Positions 22,037 through 32,987 are shown, counted from the first letter of the stretch. The stretch is DNA of 64,000 nt from Notospermus geniculatus (GCA_002633025.1 NMRB01000017.1:158919-222918), one strand, 5' to 3'. Translations and numbers: made by a program. Notes: generated by a model from the letters alone, not told the origin.

Positions 22037-22532
22037 CTGAAGAAGAAATTGAGATGTCATGAAAGGTGAGTAAGTTTGATATTGAAGGAAACATGCGTTT
22101 GCATGTAAACCTTGTTGCCAAAGTAAAAAGGGGGTCGGTGGTGAGGTAACACATACATGTATTGTAAATGTGTGATGGCAGAACACTTTGGGAAATTTTT
22201 GCTCGGGTGGAGCAGAAATTCCGTCCAAACCCTCGGCGAAGCGCCTCGGGTTTGGACTACATTTAAGCTCCACCCTCGCGGGTTTGGTGTCGTAACCAAG
22301 ACCCTCCGCCTCGGGTTTACTTCCTTAATTTACCTTAAGACCGCAGCAACTGTCGAAAAAGTGGGCGTAAATCGGCATGAAATGGACGTATGGAACGGTT
22401 TCCCCGTTGGCCGCGAAGAGTGTGAAGACAGCCCGACAGTAGAAAGAGCGGAAAGAGTTAGGCCTAATAGGGGGCCGTAACGTTACGGTTGTCTAAAAAT
22501 TGAAGGTGTGTTAATACCGCGAATGGTTTTAA

Positions 22533-23264
22533 GGGCGAGCCATCATTGTGAATTTTCATAGTGCTTCAATCCAGGCCCCTCTGAGAAAAGCAATAAAGAC
22601 ACCCCCAGTTGACTGTTTTTATAGTCCAATGTGATCACTGTGCTTTATAGACACAGAAAATGAGGAAAGTCCCAATGATTACAGCTTAATTACATTACAT
22701 AATCGTAAACAAAGAAATTCACCAAACACGAAAAACAGGTACAATTTTCTTGGAGAGGAAGCATGTAAATGACACATTGAAGGTGTGGCAACAATGTCAC
22801 AAACCCATAGAACCTGGGGTGGCGAGGGTGTGCTGACATGCTCTTCATGTACACCATACACGCTCAGTACAAAAAGGACAACCAGGAAGTAAAATCCAAA
22901 TCCAATATGGCCGCCCTGTTCTGGAAAATCATGGAATTTACATGCCGAGTACTCTATACCTGTTGAAAATATTGCTGTCAAAATGGGTGGACTAAATAGA
23001 AAAAACCTCGAACTTTATGATCCACATGTCGTTTGATCCTCAAAATGTACCATTTCGTGGGAAAGTGTACCGATTACTAGTCTTTTGTTTCGACTTATTA
23101 GCTAATTAGTGCGTTCCAAGATACATCTCATTCAATTCCTTTTGACATATAGACCCCGCTGGTGCCTTCATTTCCGTCATATATCTTGTACTTTTATAGT
23201 ATTTTGACATCTTTTATTTACAACGCCTGGCCACGTTTCAAAAATTGAAAACGTTGGCTCGCCC
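22533..23264. mobile_element. TTAA-flanked non-autonomous element, GGGCGAGCCA ends
   Basis: TTAA lies at 22529-22532 and 23265-23268. The ends are GGGCGAGCCA and TTGGCTCGCCC. TTAA duplication is typical of piggyBac-type insertion. The 732 bp interior has no recognisable transposase. The end is similar to that of the element at 28244-29170 (GGGCTAGGTT), suggesting related families. Confidence 0.7.
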
Positions 23265-23382
23265 TTAAAGAGGATAGATTTGTGTGTGCGATAGCCGCAA
23301 AGACAGGTGAGGAGTAATCTCCGACGATGGCCGCGAAGACAGGGTAGTGTAGTTCTCGGCTGACACGGAAGTGTTCAGGACT

Positions 23383-23480
23383 CATGTTCCCGAAGCCGTC
23401 GTAAGGTTAACGATGTCGTTGCGCTATGCATTTTACCAGTTTTAACGACATCGTTAACCTAACGACGGCTTCGGGAACAT
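23383..23480. repeat. 98 bp hairpin
   Basis: CATGTTCCCGAAGCCGTCGT and GTTAACGATGTCGTT at the left are mirrored at the right by AACGACATCGTTAAC and ACGACGGCTTCGGGAACATG. It lies immediately left of the Penelope-like palindrome. Confidence 0.85.
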
Positions 23481-23502
23481 GGGCCCTGGTTGGTTTATCG
23501 GC

Positions 23503-23757
23503 AAATAAAAAGGCAATTTCCAGAGTGTTTGCGAATTTTCGACCCCAACCGGGGTCTTCTTCAGGCTGGAACTTTACAATCCGAAACTCTAGAACAGTTC
23601 TAGAGTTCTAGAGTCTAGTCTAGTCTGTTCTAGAGTTTCGGATTGTAAAGTTCCAGCCTGAAGAAGACCCCGGTTGGGGTCGAAAATTCGCAAACACTCT
23701 GGAAATTGCCTTTTTATTTATCATATATTGTGTGTCAATTTTTGTGCTTTTCATCTC
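23503..23757. mobile_element. Penelope-like palindromic element, copy 1 (15 bp TSD)
   Basis: GTTGGTTTATCGGCA flanks both sides (23488-23502, 23758-23772). The element is an inverted dimer. Each arm runs from GCAATTTCCAGAGTGTTTGC through TTTTCGACCCCAACCGGGGT to TTTACAATCCGAAACTCTAG. The right arm alone continues about 50 bases to ATTGTGTGTCAATTTTTGTG. The plus-strand right arm holds CCTGAAGAAGACCCC…GGGGTCGAAA, a hammerhead-like core. Inverted partial arms and a variable-length TSD fit the way Penelope-like retroelements insert their pLTRs; no reverse transcriptase is present. Confidence 0.75.
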
Positions 23758-24883
23758 GTTGGTTTATCGGCAGTGGTAGAAAACCAACATATTTAGCAGA
23801 AATCGAGCAGAAATAATAATTGATCAAATTGGCCCAAATCATCCGAAATGGACTTAAATTTGCAGGAATGGATGTAGCGGCCGAAAGATGAGCATTATCC
23901 CGTACCACAGCGAAAAAAATCTCGGCATCTGCATCAGACAGCCGGAGTGCGCCGAAATCGGTACCTCAGTGGTCCGGGGCAAACTCCGAATTTTATTATA
24001 GATTAACATACGTTTTGAGCCCCAAACTGTGTACATTTTTTTGGGGCACCCTATATTTTCCTTTTCTTCCTCATTTCGTCCATCTCAGCTTCAGCCTGTT
24101 TCCTTTTGCCAAGGACAGTTTCCTCATTTTTAACCAGGTTTTCAAAGAAAGTCATGGCTATCAAATTACCGAAAGTGGTGGGCGTCCGGCCAGTCACTTT
24201 TCTCTTGTCCGACTGATAACTTAAAAACGACTTGATATTTTCTTTTGAAATTTTTTGGACATGTTGCTTGTAAGTACAGTGGACGTTGTTTCCTTTTGGT
24301 ATTCAGTGACATTCAATTCAGCAGGTTTGGCCAATAGGTGTAGAGGGTTCACTCTAGCCATAGGAGCATTCGATGACACTGGACAACTCTGGGGTTTGAT
24401 GGAATTCCGTTTTTATTATGGGATAAAACGAAGATGTCAACTGTTACACGCCGTGATTTTTTCAAAAACTAACACATGGTCGCCCACGCCTGCGCAGACA
24501 GACAGGAACAACATTATCATAAACACAAACACCGGAACTAACAAACGACCGTACTACCAATCTCGTACCCAGAGATTAGTTACGCTCGGCCGAGGTTGAT
24601 GGTCGCTGCACTTTTCTCTGGAGACGGCTAAGCCCTAGCGGTGGCTTCGTGAACCAAAATGCAATGGCAAGTGCGTTACACACGGCGCATGCCGCTTCAC
24701 TCCAAGTTTATACAGTGCGCCAAGTAGTGCTGTGAATTTTCCTCAATAAATACAACAGATCCCTCGAAAAAACCTTTCTAAGGACATTTTTGTGTGTGAT
24801 TTGTTTGATTCATTGAATAATCAGCAGTTGATTTTCACATGTCAGCAGTTGATACAGTCAGCAGTTGAGATATAAAATATATT

Positions 24884-25288
24884 GGGTGTCCCAAAAAAGT
24901 GAACCACTTTGACAAGTATTTTCTCAGCGATAGATTAACCAAATCCATTAGAAATTTTCACAGAGTAACCTTAGGGTATCACGAGCAAGTCTGCAAAATA
25001 TCTAAGGAGCCGTCGCAAATTATGCAAGTGTTGTCAAATTCAAAACAGCATGTCAAAAATCCAATATCAGATCAGCTGTGTAATGAGACCTTCATCATGT
25101 TCATGCAGATGTTGACATGCTGTTTTGAATTTGACAAGACTCGCATAATTTGCGACCGATCTCCTAAATATTTCACAGACTTTGGATGATACCCTAAGGT
25201 TAATTTGTGAAAATTTCCAATGAATTCGTTTTATCTATCGCTGAAAAAATACTTGTCAAAAAAGCGCTTCACTTTTTTTGGGACACCC
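24884..25288. mobile_element. mariner-like MITE, GGGTGTCCCAAAAAAG ends
   Basis: GGGTGTCCCAAAAAAGTGAA and its mirror TTCACTTTTTTTGGGACACCC bound a 405 bp near-palindrome. The inner arms include ACAAGTATTTTCTCAGCGAT and TTCAAAACAGCATGTC, with mirrors. The outer right base pair is TA; the left one is changed. GTGTCCCAAA ends are common among mariner-type elements. Confidence 0.75.
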
Positions 25289-25494
25289 TACAAATTTGTG
25301 GTTATGACAGAAGCAAACAATGGCATATGTGCATGCCAGGACCAGTCTATTGCTTGTGGCCTTCAATTCTCTTTTGCTTTCCAAATCACTTGCCTAACAC
25401 ATCAAAAATAGGCCGACTGAGTGAAAAGTTCTCATTTTGCATGCGTCATCCCTGATTTCTTGCACAGGTCACAAGAGCAAAAAGAAAGCCTTCC

Positions 25495-25812
25495 TTAATC
25501 CTTATCCTCGTGACGCACAGCCCAGTCCGGGGCATCTGCAGGAACTGGCCTCGTTGAATCTCCGCCGTCCCTTCTTCGTTCCAATATACCTTGGCGCTGA
25601 CGCTGAGACAAGCTGTCGAGGTATATTTTGCGCAGCTTCTTTTTGATCGTCCTCATTTTCTTCCTCTCCCATGGAAGCTTTTTTACCGTCATGAATGCAA
25701 CGTCTGCACCATCGTCACCAACTTCTGTCCCACTCTCCTCACTGGACATCAGATCAGGGCTATCTTCTTCCCAATTACTTACTGCCAGTGCCTTCTTCAG
25801 GTTGCAGCATTT
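25495..25812 (-). CDS. Exon of a repetitive unknown gene (MSSEESG family), copy 2
   Basis: A splice acceptor TTTTCCAG precedes AAATGCTGC, and the exon reads KCCNLKKALAVSNWEEDSPD, LMSSEESGTEVGDDGA, KKLPWERKKMRTIKKKLRK and RDGGDSTRPVPADAPDWAV before its stop. The last 60 residues (a short basic helix followed by a STRPxPxxAPxWAV end) look like a compact C-terminal domain. The same exon type at 11567-11737 shares the first half and the splice site. I know similar C-termini only from uncharacterised, high-copy proteins of marine invertebrates. Upstream exons were not found within the window. Confidence 0.55.
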   Translation of the reverse strand, partial: KCCNLKKALAVSNWEEDSPDLMSSEESGTEVGDDGADVAFMTVKKLPWERKKMRTIKKKLRKIYLDSLSQRQRQGILERRRDGGDSTRPVPADAPDWAVRHEDKD

Positions 25813-25861
25813 CTGGAAAATAAATTTTTAACAAAAATCAACAATCCATTGACAATTTTCT

Positions 25862-26021
25862 AAAGGCGGTGACAGACTGGCACGTAAGCAACGCATCTGA
25901 AAGCATTCAACCAATCAGGGAAGCGACAACATATGGACCGAACACCTACGGTACTGAAGAATCTGATTGGCAGTGAAGCCTGCAGGACGCACTGCCTTAT
26001 GCGCCAGTCTGTCATTGGCTT
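25862..26021. mobile_element. GGCGGTGACAGAC MITE, diverged copy
   Basis: AAAGGCGGTGACAGACTGGC at the left and GCCAGTCTGTCATTGGCTT at the right are inverted copies of the ends seen at 32157-32311 and 32381-32534. The interior differs. Confidence 0.65.
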
Positions 26022-26852
26022 GAAGTCCAAAAACTAAAGGGAGGCATTAGCGCGTTCGGAAAGCTTCCTCGGGGAGGCTCGGGGAAGCGGGAGAGCGTTC
26101 GGTAAGGTATTTGGCAGGCTGCCAAGGCTTCCTCCAGCCTGGCCGAAGTGAGCGAGTCGCTCACTTGGGGAAACTCCCGGCATTCATTTCGTTTTTCTTT
26201 CCAAGCCGACATGCTGATTGGCTAAACGTGGAATATTTCACGCCTGCAACCCACAGTAGTACCTTTCCCCGAGGAAGCGCAAATATCGTTCAGAATTTCG
26301 CCTTCACTGCGCATGCTCCCGGTGAAGAAATTTCCTCGGGGAAGGCACCCTGGTGTCTTGTAGTATTGCCATGAGATGGTAAATATACTTCCTCCTCTGC
26401 ACATTCATGATAGTACTGAAGCACGGCATATCTCCCTCGATTGTTGTCACCGTCAAATGCTGTTATGACACACCATTATCATCAGCAAAGCCATAAATTC
26501 TTGGNCTAATATGCATGCGCGATGTAGTTCGTAATGTACCGGTACTTTATATACAATCGCACTGTTTTCGTCAGTCTTTGATACAAAAAAATGTTTCGTA
26601 TTTTGATACATTTATTTTGATACATATTTATCTACACTGACGTTGGCGAGGTTAACGATTGTGCATCTTTTGCCGAAATTTCAACACAGGAAATTTCCAG
26701 CGCCGCCTGACTAGCCCGAACACTGCCTCCTGTTGCTCATTTGCATATTGCGGCCAGCATGGGCTAAAAATAGCAATACGAGTCAGACGTTCGGACTACC
26801 GCCTGACATATCCAAACAATACATGTATGCATATCAGCGCCTGCTGAGTGCA

Positions 26853-26930
26853 TAGTCGCCATGGCCGAGTGGCAAAGCAGCCTCCCCATGGAGCAGAGGG
26901 TCCCGGGTTCGATACGCGAGGCGTGTAAAT
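26853..26930 (+). repeat. tRNA-like SINE head
   Basis: GTCGCCATGGCCGAGTGGCA gives an A-box-like region and GGGTTCGATAC a B-box. The arms do not fold into a full cloverleaf and no body motifs of the other SINEs follow, so this is a tRNA-derived repeat fragment rather than a tRNA gene. Confidence 0.55.
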
Positions 26931-27479
26931 TTTCTTTGCCTTGACTCATTATTTTTTTTTGTTTCTTCTTTTACCTTTTTGTCTTTTTCATCGTGTCTTT
27001 TAATGATCTTGCGTTTATTTCGCATGGGAATGCATGTCCAACATGTATTAGGCATATCCAGTCATCATTACAGTCATAACTTCCTCCACATCCTTAATTC
27101 CTCACTTCTCCCCAACCATGCTTATTCGACATAGCGAACCCCAGTCGCCACCAGGCTTGTTTTGACTTATTTCGAACTCGCTGGCCCCCAAGCGGGTGCC
27201 AATGTGGAAGTGAGGGTTTGCTTTCACAGTAAAAGGGGGTCCGGACGAACTAGGAGACTTACATTACTCAAAATCCTTTATTCTCTCGCTGACACACTCA
27301 CAACTACAAATCGGTTAGCCTCAGCGCTTCTACTCACTACGCATGCGCAAGGCGCACATCACAAACATGTGTCCTATGGGGTATCCCCCTTTGGGACTCA
27401 ACCGCCACAGTTAGTTGGCATATTTGTCTGAAATGTCTTACGCTGAAATCAAGCCAAAATGGGGACTCGCCTTTGGGAC

Positions 27480-27855
27480 TTCTGAAGCCCTTCGGCCTAT
27501 CTCTTGAGTGTCAAAGCCGCCATCAATAACCGGGACAAGCTCAGGTCCGAGAAGGCCGACGATACGTTCCTCCGTTCCAGTTAAATGTGCATCCGTATCA
27601 GAATTGTCATCTGATAAAGGCACATTCCCCGTCACTTTGATCCGTTGGTTAACATGGGCGTATCTCTTTTTGGCCTTCAGCTTCAGAGAAATCTTCCCAT
27701 TTTTTCTTGACCTCTTCTAGAGCGCGAAAGCAGGGAGCAGTGCAGTTTATCTTCCTTGTTATCTCCATCCGCTTGTGCTTTTTCTTTTTCTGGGTGACGG
27801 TGTCGCTGAATTTACTATTTAGCACGCGATAATTTTCCTCGACTAATTTACTACT
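27480..27855 (-). pseudogene. Myb/SANT-like DNA-binding protein (Harbinger/NAIF1 type), frameshifted
   Basis: Reading from about 27855 the protein starts inside a domain: KLVEENYRVLNSKFSDTVTQ, KKKHKRMEITRKINC and LEEVKKKWEDFS. This fits the trihelix Myb/SANT-like fold (Myb_DNA-bind_5/MSANTD), in which aromatic residues space three helices. A frameshift at GATTTCTCTGAAGCTGAAG moves to LKLKAKKRYAHVNQRIKVTG, then LTGTEERIVGLLGPELV and GGFDTQE. The last block is the conserved region that follows the domain in this family. Such proteins partner PIF/Harbinger transposases or derive from them. The N-terminal helix is cut off near a 75 bp repeat that recurs at 29197. Confidence 0.6.
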
Positions 27856-28243
27856 TTACGTGTTTCTTTTGGAATGAAGTTTTGTTTCCTCTGCCGCAAC
27901 GTAACGCCAAAGCTATTACATGTACTTCGAAATTACGCTGCACAAACACGTTGTCGATGTGTAATTATGACCTGCTAGGCGTCCCATATACTGCACAAAA
28001 TCCAAGATGGCGCCTCTGACAGTTGGAAATCGTTAAAATGCGTGCATAAAATCAAGGTATTAACGTGCAATGTCGGAGTATCCCGTTTATTCTCTATGAT
28101 CGATTCTATGGGTTGAGGTACCTCGCACGGCACAAGTCTTAATTTTATATAATCTATCGGCCGGTTTCTGAGCCGTACTTTCAGCCAATTTTGACAGATT
28201 TCCAAGATGGCGGCACTCAAGATTTCGGCGCCGGCCTGATTAA

Positions 28244-29170
28244 GGGCTAGGTTCACCGACCAAATTTTCTGAGTCCAGTTTTTAAAAATGTCAAATATCT
28301 TTGAAATGACTTAGCCATTTTAACTTGCAGCTACACTAAATGTATCAGAGGGACAGAGTGATTAAAAAAATGTGAAGTTTGTCACTTGCTGATGAGCCAA
28401 TTAGCTAAAACAAAGGCTGACCTTTCGGTACATAATTCAGCTTTGAGACAAAGAACAAAGAAATTATTTTCTGTGTACTTGTAACTTAAGGTTTGTATCT
28501 ACACGGCAATGAAGCCAGAATTTCAAAATTTGATGCGGAAACTGACTAAAATGGTGTTTTTGCTCGATATTATTTTCAGTTCAAATGTCTGTCCTAAGAC
28601 AGGGGCTTCTAGACTAAACCCTCTGAACTCAATGCACTGCATACTGGTAGGCCTAGGCCCACTCTTATTCAGAATGTACAGTGGCATGATGATGTAAGCC
28701 TGCCCTGGCACTCCTGGCATGTGAATAGAATTACAAGACTGTGTGATTCCACAATACAAGTCATTGAGTTACCATAGCAGTCAATTGTTGTTATTGCTCA
28801 TGTGTGGAGTGGTCAAACCTCGAATAAAGGGCATAGCTTGAGATAGTTCTGACAAATTTGAGATTTTCTCAACAATGGAAACAAATTTTTGAATTCTGGC
28901 TTCATTGCCGTGTAGATACAAACCAAAGTTAATAGTATACAGAAGATAATCTCTTAGTTCTTTGTAATAAGGCGGCATTATGTACCGAAAGTTGTACCCT
29001 TTGTTTCAGCTAATGAGTGGATCGGCCAGACATTAATATGGCGTTTTAATTATCACGTTGTCATCCTGATACTTTATGTGTAGGTGCAAAGTAATAACAT
29101 TGGACCATTTTCAAGATATTTGACTTTTTAGAAAACTGGGATTGGAAATTTTGGTCGGTGAACCTAGCCC
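28244..29170. mobile_element. TTAA-flanked non-autonomous element, GGGCTAGGTTCACCGACC ends
   Basis: TTAA occurs at 28240-28243 and 29171-29174. The ends GGGCTAGGTTCACCGACCAA and mirror extend about 65 bases as TIRs. A second inverted pair inside (GTATCTACACGGCAATGAAG near 28500 and its mirror near 28910) makes most of the element foldable. No transposase is encoded. TTAA suggests piggyBac-type mobilisation. Confidence 0.8.
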
Positions 29171-29174
29171 TTAA

Positions 29175-30380
29175 ACTTTTAATTGTGTCTTATTTCGAAC
29201 TAATTTACTAATTTACGTACGTATTTCTTTTGGAGTGAAGTTTTGTTTCCTCTGCCGCAATGTTACGCCTGCCATGGCTGGCCGTCAGTGTGACTTCAGT
29301 CCTTGCATGAAACACCACTAGTGCCATTTGTTCCGCAAGCACGCATAATTAGGCGCAGAAGTGATGATTGCGTAATGTAATTATTGAACATAACTGGTAG
29401 GCATTGTGTTGCGCTACCTTAATTGAGCGTTGATCGTGTTGCTACGCATTAGGCCCGCACGCTGCCAGCGAACGGGCGAAGCGATTTATGGGAAGGGAAC
29501 TGATCGCTCTCAGTTTGCAGAGACCAATGCTTCCAGAGTGTTTTTAACCGGGGTTTTAAAATGTTTTCGCGGCGAAAATTTCGTCGCTTCGTTCGCATGT
29601 GTGTTCCCCATACTTTGCGTTTGTGCTTTGCTCTTGTCCGTCTCCTGCCAGTGCGGGACCGTGAGTGTTTGGTAGAAAAAGTAATTTTATTGTTGGTACC
29701 ACAGATAAACATAGCGAATGGACAAGCGCAAAAGCGCAAAACGGAGAATTATGAATCTACCCTTTGTCTTAACTTACGCTTAAGTACACTTTGGGTTAGA
29801 GTGATCTAATGCCCGGTTGTTCAGCCTTGGCTTAAGCCAGAGTTGGGTCGATCCCGACATAAGCGTGGCTTAAGCCAGACTTATATTTCACAGCGCGTTG
29901 CGCAGGTTGGGCTTCAAACACAAGCCGAGCTTAAGCCTTTCTTATAATAAACCTGGCAGTGGGGTGGTTATAAGCGCGACTTACAATGGTAGGCCTATTC
30001 ACTGTATGCCCAGACTTTGTAGATGGCAGAAGCATTGGTTCAGCTCACGTAAGCCACACCTGAGCAACCGGGCAGACATCATCGAGGAAATTGTACAGGA
30101 AAGCATTGGGAAGGAGGGTAATAAGCCAGGCTTAGGTAATCCCAAGTTTAATTCAGGTTGTGCAATGAACTCGGAATTGATTAAGCTGTTCTTATGACCA
30201 GACATACGCGCGACTTACGTGAACTCGAGTTTGAGGAATAAGCTAGGCTCAGGTGAGCCAGACCTGGCATAAGAGTGATCTAATAATGTTTCGTGAATAT
30301 AACTTACCAGTGTCTAATCTTAAACGTAAACGTTCACTTAGAGCGTGCTAAGATAGCGAACTTACGTGTGCTTTGTGAAT
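29175..30380. other. No supported gene; GCTTAAGC-rich stretch
   Basis: At 29197-29270 a 75-base stretch (TTTGTTTCCTCTGCCGCAA) repeats the one at 27838-27912, so the two flank the TTAA element as an older direct repeat. From about 29770 to 30270 GCTTAAG and CTTACG words recur in both orientations, as in the interiors of the 1185 and 30735 elements. No coding domain is recognised. Confidence 0.45.
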
Positions 30381-30493
30381 CAGGCCCCGTATTCATAAAG
30401 CTACTTAAGTCTAAGTATGATGCTTATCTTTTGTGTTGAACAAAGGATAAGTGTCATACTTAGACTTAAGTAGTTTTATGAATATGGGGCCAG
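30381..30493. mobile_element. Palindromic MITE with GGCCCCGTATTCATAAA ends
   Basis: CAGGCCCCGTATTCATAAAG and CTACTTAAGTCTAAGTATGA at the left are mirrored at the right, with a central GAACAAAGG. It is nearly a perfect 113 bp hairpin. Confidence 0.85.
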
Positions 30494-30633
30494 GCCCCTG
30501 ATTTGTCTGACTGTTCATTAATCAAGTTGGCACTACTCGTAGTGGTTGCTGAAAGAGAGAATACAAGTAAATGATTTTACTGTATGAGTAGAAATGAAAT
30601 AGATAACACCGTCTTTTAAATCAACTATTGAGA

Positions 30634-30684
30634 CAAGCTTTCGACCCTATCGCCGTATCGGGCCTTCATCAGGTCTGAGGAAAA
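30634..30684 (-). other. Hammerhead-like sequence CTGATGA…GGGTCGAAA
   Basis: On the minus strand CTGATGAAGGCCC, then a 12-base loop, then GGGTCGAAAGC. GGCCC and GGGTC can pair between a CTGATGA and a GAAA. The architecture is shared with the Penelope-like palindromes, but no convincing stems I and III are seen here. Confidence 0.3.
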
Positions 30685-30734
30685 TCATGACAACAGGAGT
30701 ATACATACAGTGAGTGCCTAGAATTTTCTAAGTC

Positions 30735-31507
30735 CAGGGCCCGGTTTCACAAAGAATCTTAAGTCAGTTTTGTTGACTTAAGCCTCAATTTACCTGGCTT
30801 AGGCCTAAGTCTGCAGTTCTCAAAAAAACTTAAGCCAAAAAAGTGTCTTAAAGTTAAGACGGGTAGCTCGGAGGCTTAAGTCAGCTGGAGTTGACTTAAA
30901 TATGGCTGCCCTCTTGAGAAACTTCCCACTTCGCGAATATTTTTGTGTGTATCTAGGCCTGGGTTCCCCCTTAGGAGTCTCAACGCACTTCATGACCCCA
31001 CTTACGCTGAATTGTTGACGTTGTGTGACCCATGCCGCGTTGCGTCATGATTCTTTCAGTCAGTGCGAGGATTTCGTGTTGGATGTCGCAGTCCACTGTT
31101 GCAGGCTTGATGGGCCTAGGCCTGCACACATCATGACCATGCATGCATGATGACGTTGATGTTCATCCACCCAAAGTCTCCCCGTCCAGAACTATGGCCA
31201 AAGTGGTAGGCAATGCATGAATGTGGCTTCGTTTAGGCCTAGGTGGGTGCTTGCTTTGAGAATCTGCCATTTTGAGTGTTTACACTGGTGACCTGGTGAC
31301 CGGATCATGTGACTCGTCATGTGATTCGCTTTCTCACCTCCTTTCGGGAAAGAGTTCCATTTCTGCATGACTTAAGTCACAGGCTACTGACTTAGCTAAG
31401 TCAGACTTTAGTCGCTTTGTGAAATCGGCTTAAGTCAGTGTCTCAGCTTAGCCAAAAATAGTGACCTAAGCCTACTGACTTAAGATTCTTTGTGAAACCG
31501 GGCCCTG
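30735..31507. mobile_element. Non-autonomous element with CAGGGCCCGGTTTCACAAAG ends
   Basis: The right end is the exact mirror CTTTGTGAAACCGGGCCCTG, and both ends continue with AATCTTAAGTCAG-like sequence. Subterminal CTTAAGTC words are frequent. CAGGG ends resemble hAT, but no 8 bp duplication was found. No coding content. Confidence 0.8.
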
Positions 31508-32156
31508 ATCAGTGGGGCCCACAAAAGGAGAGTTGGCCTAGGAATGAACCCCAGTTTATAATAACAGGTGAAACATGGGACAATCAGAAAATGAGCACAC
31601 CTTTTAGCATTGTTGTGCACAGTGGTTCAATGATCAGGCTCATGAAGTAAAGGATGTCTGTTTCAATAATTTGTCATGGTGTTCCTGCTAGGAGATTAAA
31701 CCTAACACAGTCATGTCAGATTGTAAATAATCCATGTCGCAGTTACCTAATGATGCCAGGGTAAATTGGTTTACTTTCCATGAGTCTAGCAAATCCAAGG
31801 TAGTGCTCAGTCAACTGGTAAATACTGTGGTCTGTGGTTTAATCATTATACATGTTCACTTTATGGTGTCTGTTGCACAGGTCTGGCATTTTACCTTGTT
31901 GAAGTTGACTTCGACTATAGTCATTGAAAAGAGGTTATTGTTGCATGCCAAGGCCGTTAAGAATTATTTCAAGGTCCACAGCCCTATTCATGAAAGTCGC
32001 TGAATCATTCAATAATACCACCAGACCGCGGTAGTTTCCTTCTTTCAAATGGCTTGGCCCACCCCGTTGTGGTCCTAAAATGCATATTATGAGGAAAACC
32101 TGGTGTCAGTAAATCATGCGAGACCACCAGTAAATCAGGCACTCACTGTGACAATT
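31508..32156. other. No supported gene
   Basis: I see no recognisable domain, RNA gene or inverted repeat in this stretch. Confidence 0.4.
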
Positions 32157-32311
32157 AAGGCGGTGACAGACTAGGGCGTACGCGACGCGGAGCGACGCGA
32201 TTTCTTTTGTGTTTTTGCGCTCCAAATGCACAAGGTGCTCAGTAGTGCCTGAAAACACAAAAGAAAGCGCTTAGCTCCGCGCCGCGTCGCGCTAGTCTGT
32301 CACCGGCTTAA
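32157..32311. mobile_element. GGCGGTGACAGACTAG MITE, copy 1
   Basis: TTAAGGCGGTGACAGACTAG and its near-mirror CTAGTCTGTCACCGGCTTAA bound a 155 bp palindrome whose inner arms include TTCTTTTGTGTTTTTGCGCT. It is nearly identical to the copy 220 bases downstream. Confidence 0.85.
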
Positions 32312-32312
32312 C

Positions 32313-32716
32313 AGTGACCACGCTGGTGATTCAAACACAAAATTATTTTATTCGTACGCGAAGTCGTTGACGCATAACTAAAGGCGGTGACAGACTAGTG
32401 CGTAGGCGACGCGGAGCGACGCGTTTTCTTTTGTGTTTTTGCGCTCCACTGCACATGGTACTCAGCGGTGCCTGAAAACACAAAAGAAAACGCTTAGCTC
32501 CGTGCCGCGTCGCGCTAGTCTGTCACCGGCTTAATGGTGCTTGTCGCATTCGCAGTTCATCTGGCAAATGGAAGGGGTGACGGGTGATTACATAATAAGC
32601 TGTCACCCCTTCTATTTGCCTAAACAACTGCAAAAATAGTCAACACGATTAGTTATGCTTGGGTAAAAATCGCGTACGAAAAAAAGATTTTACGTTTGAA
32701 TCACCAGCGTGGTGAC
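32313..32716. mobile_element. Inverted-repeat element containing a nested MITE
   Basis: GTGACCACGCTGGTGATTCA and the mirror TGAATCACCAGCGTGGTGAC form the ends, and TTCGTACGCG and GCATAACTA also pair further in. The GGCGGTGACAG MITE copy 2 lies inside, so this element is older than that insertion. A hairpin around 32560-32622 (GGGGTGACGG…CTGTCACCCC) forms the centre. Confidence 0.75.
32381..32534. mobile_element. GGCGGTGACAGACTAG MITE, copy 2 (nested)
   Basis: Second copy of the 32157 element, flanked by TAA on both sides (CTAA|AGGCGG… and …CCGGCT|TAA). This is compatible with the 3 bp TWA duplications of PIF/Harbinger-type MITEs. Confidence 0.8.
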
Positions 32717-32987
32717 AATATACATACAAAGTAGCTGTTGAACATTAATTGGTGGCTGAGAAGGTGACAACGGTAAAGCAAACACAAGATAAATCTTTCA
32801 GATCAATCTTTACTTGTAGTTGGCCATGAAGCCCAGGTCCCTGTTAAGTCCGTTGTTTTTGCAGTTAAATCTGGCAATGAGTCTTTGTTCGCGGATCCTT
32901 CTTTCTCTGGTGTTTGGTAAATGTCCTTGTAACACCCTCCCTCACCCTTACCCTTATCCGATTTTACTGTACAATGACTTACAAATA

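Noticed and set aside
28509-28978. Protein-coding open frames within the 28244-29170 element
   Set aside because: They lie in the two mirrored arms and no domain is visible. They are by-products of the inverted repeat.
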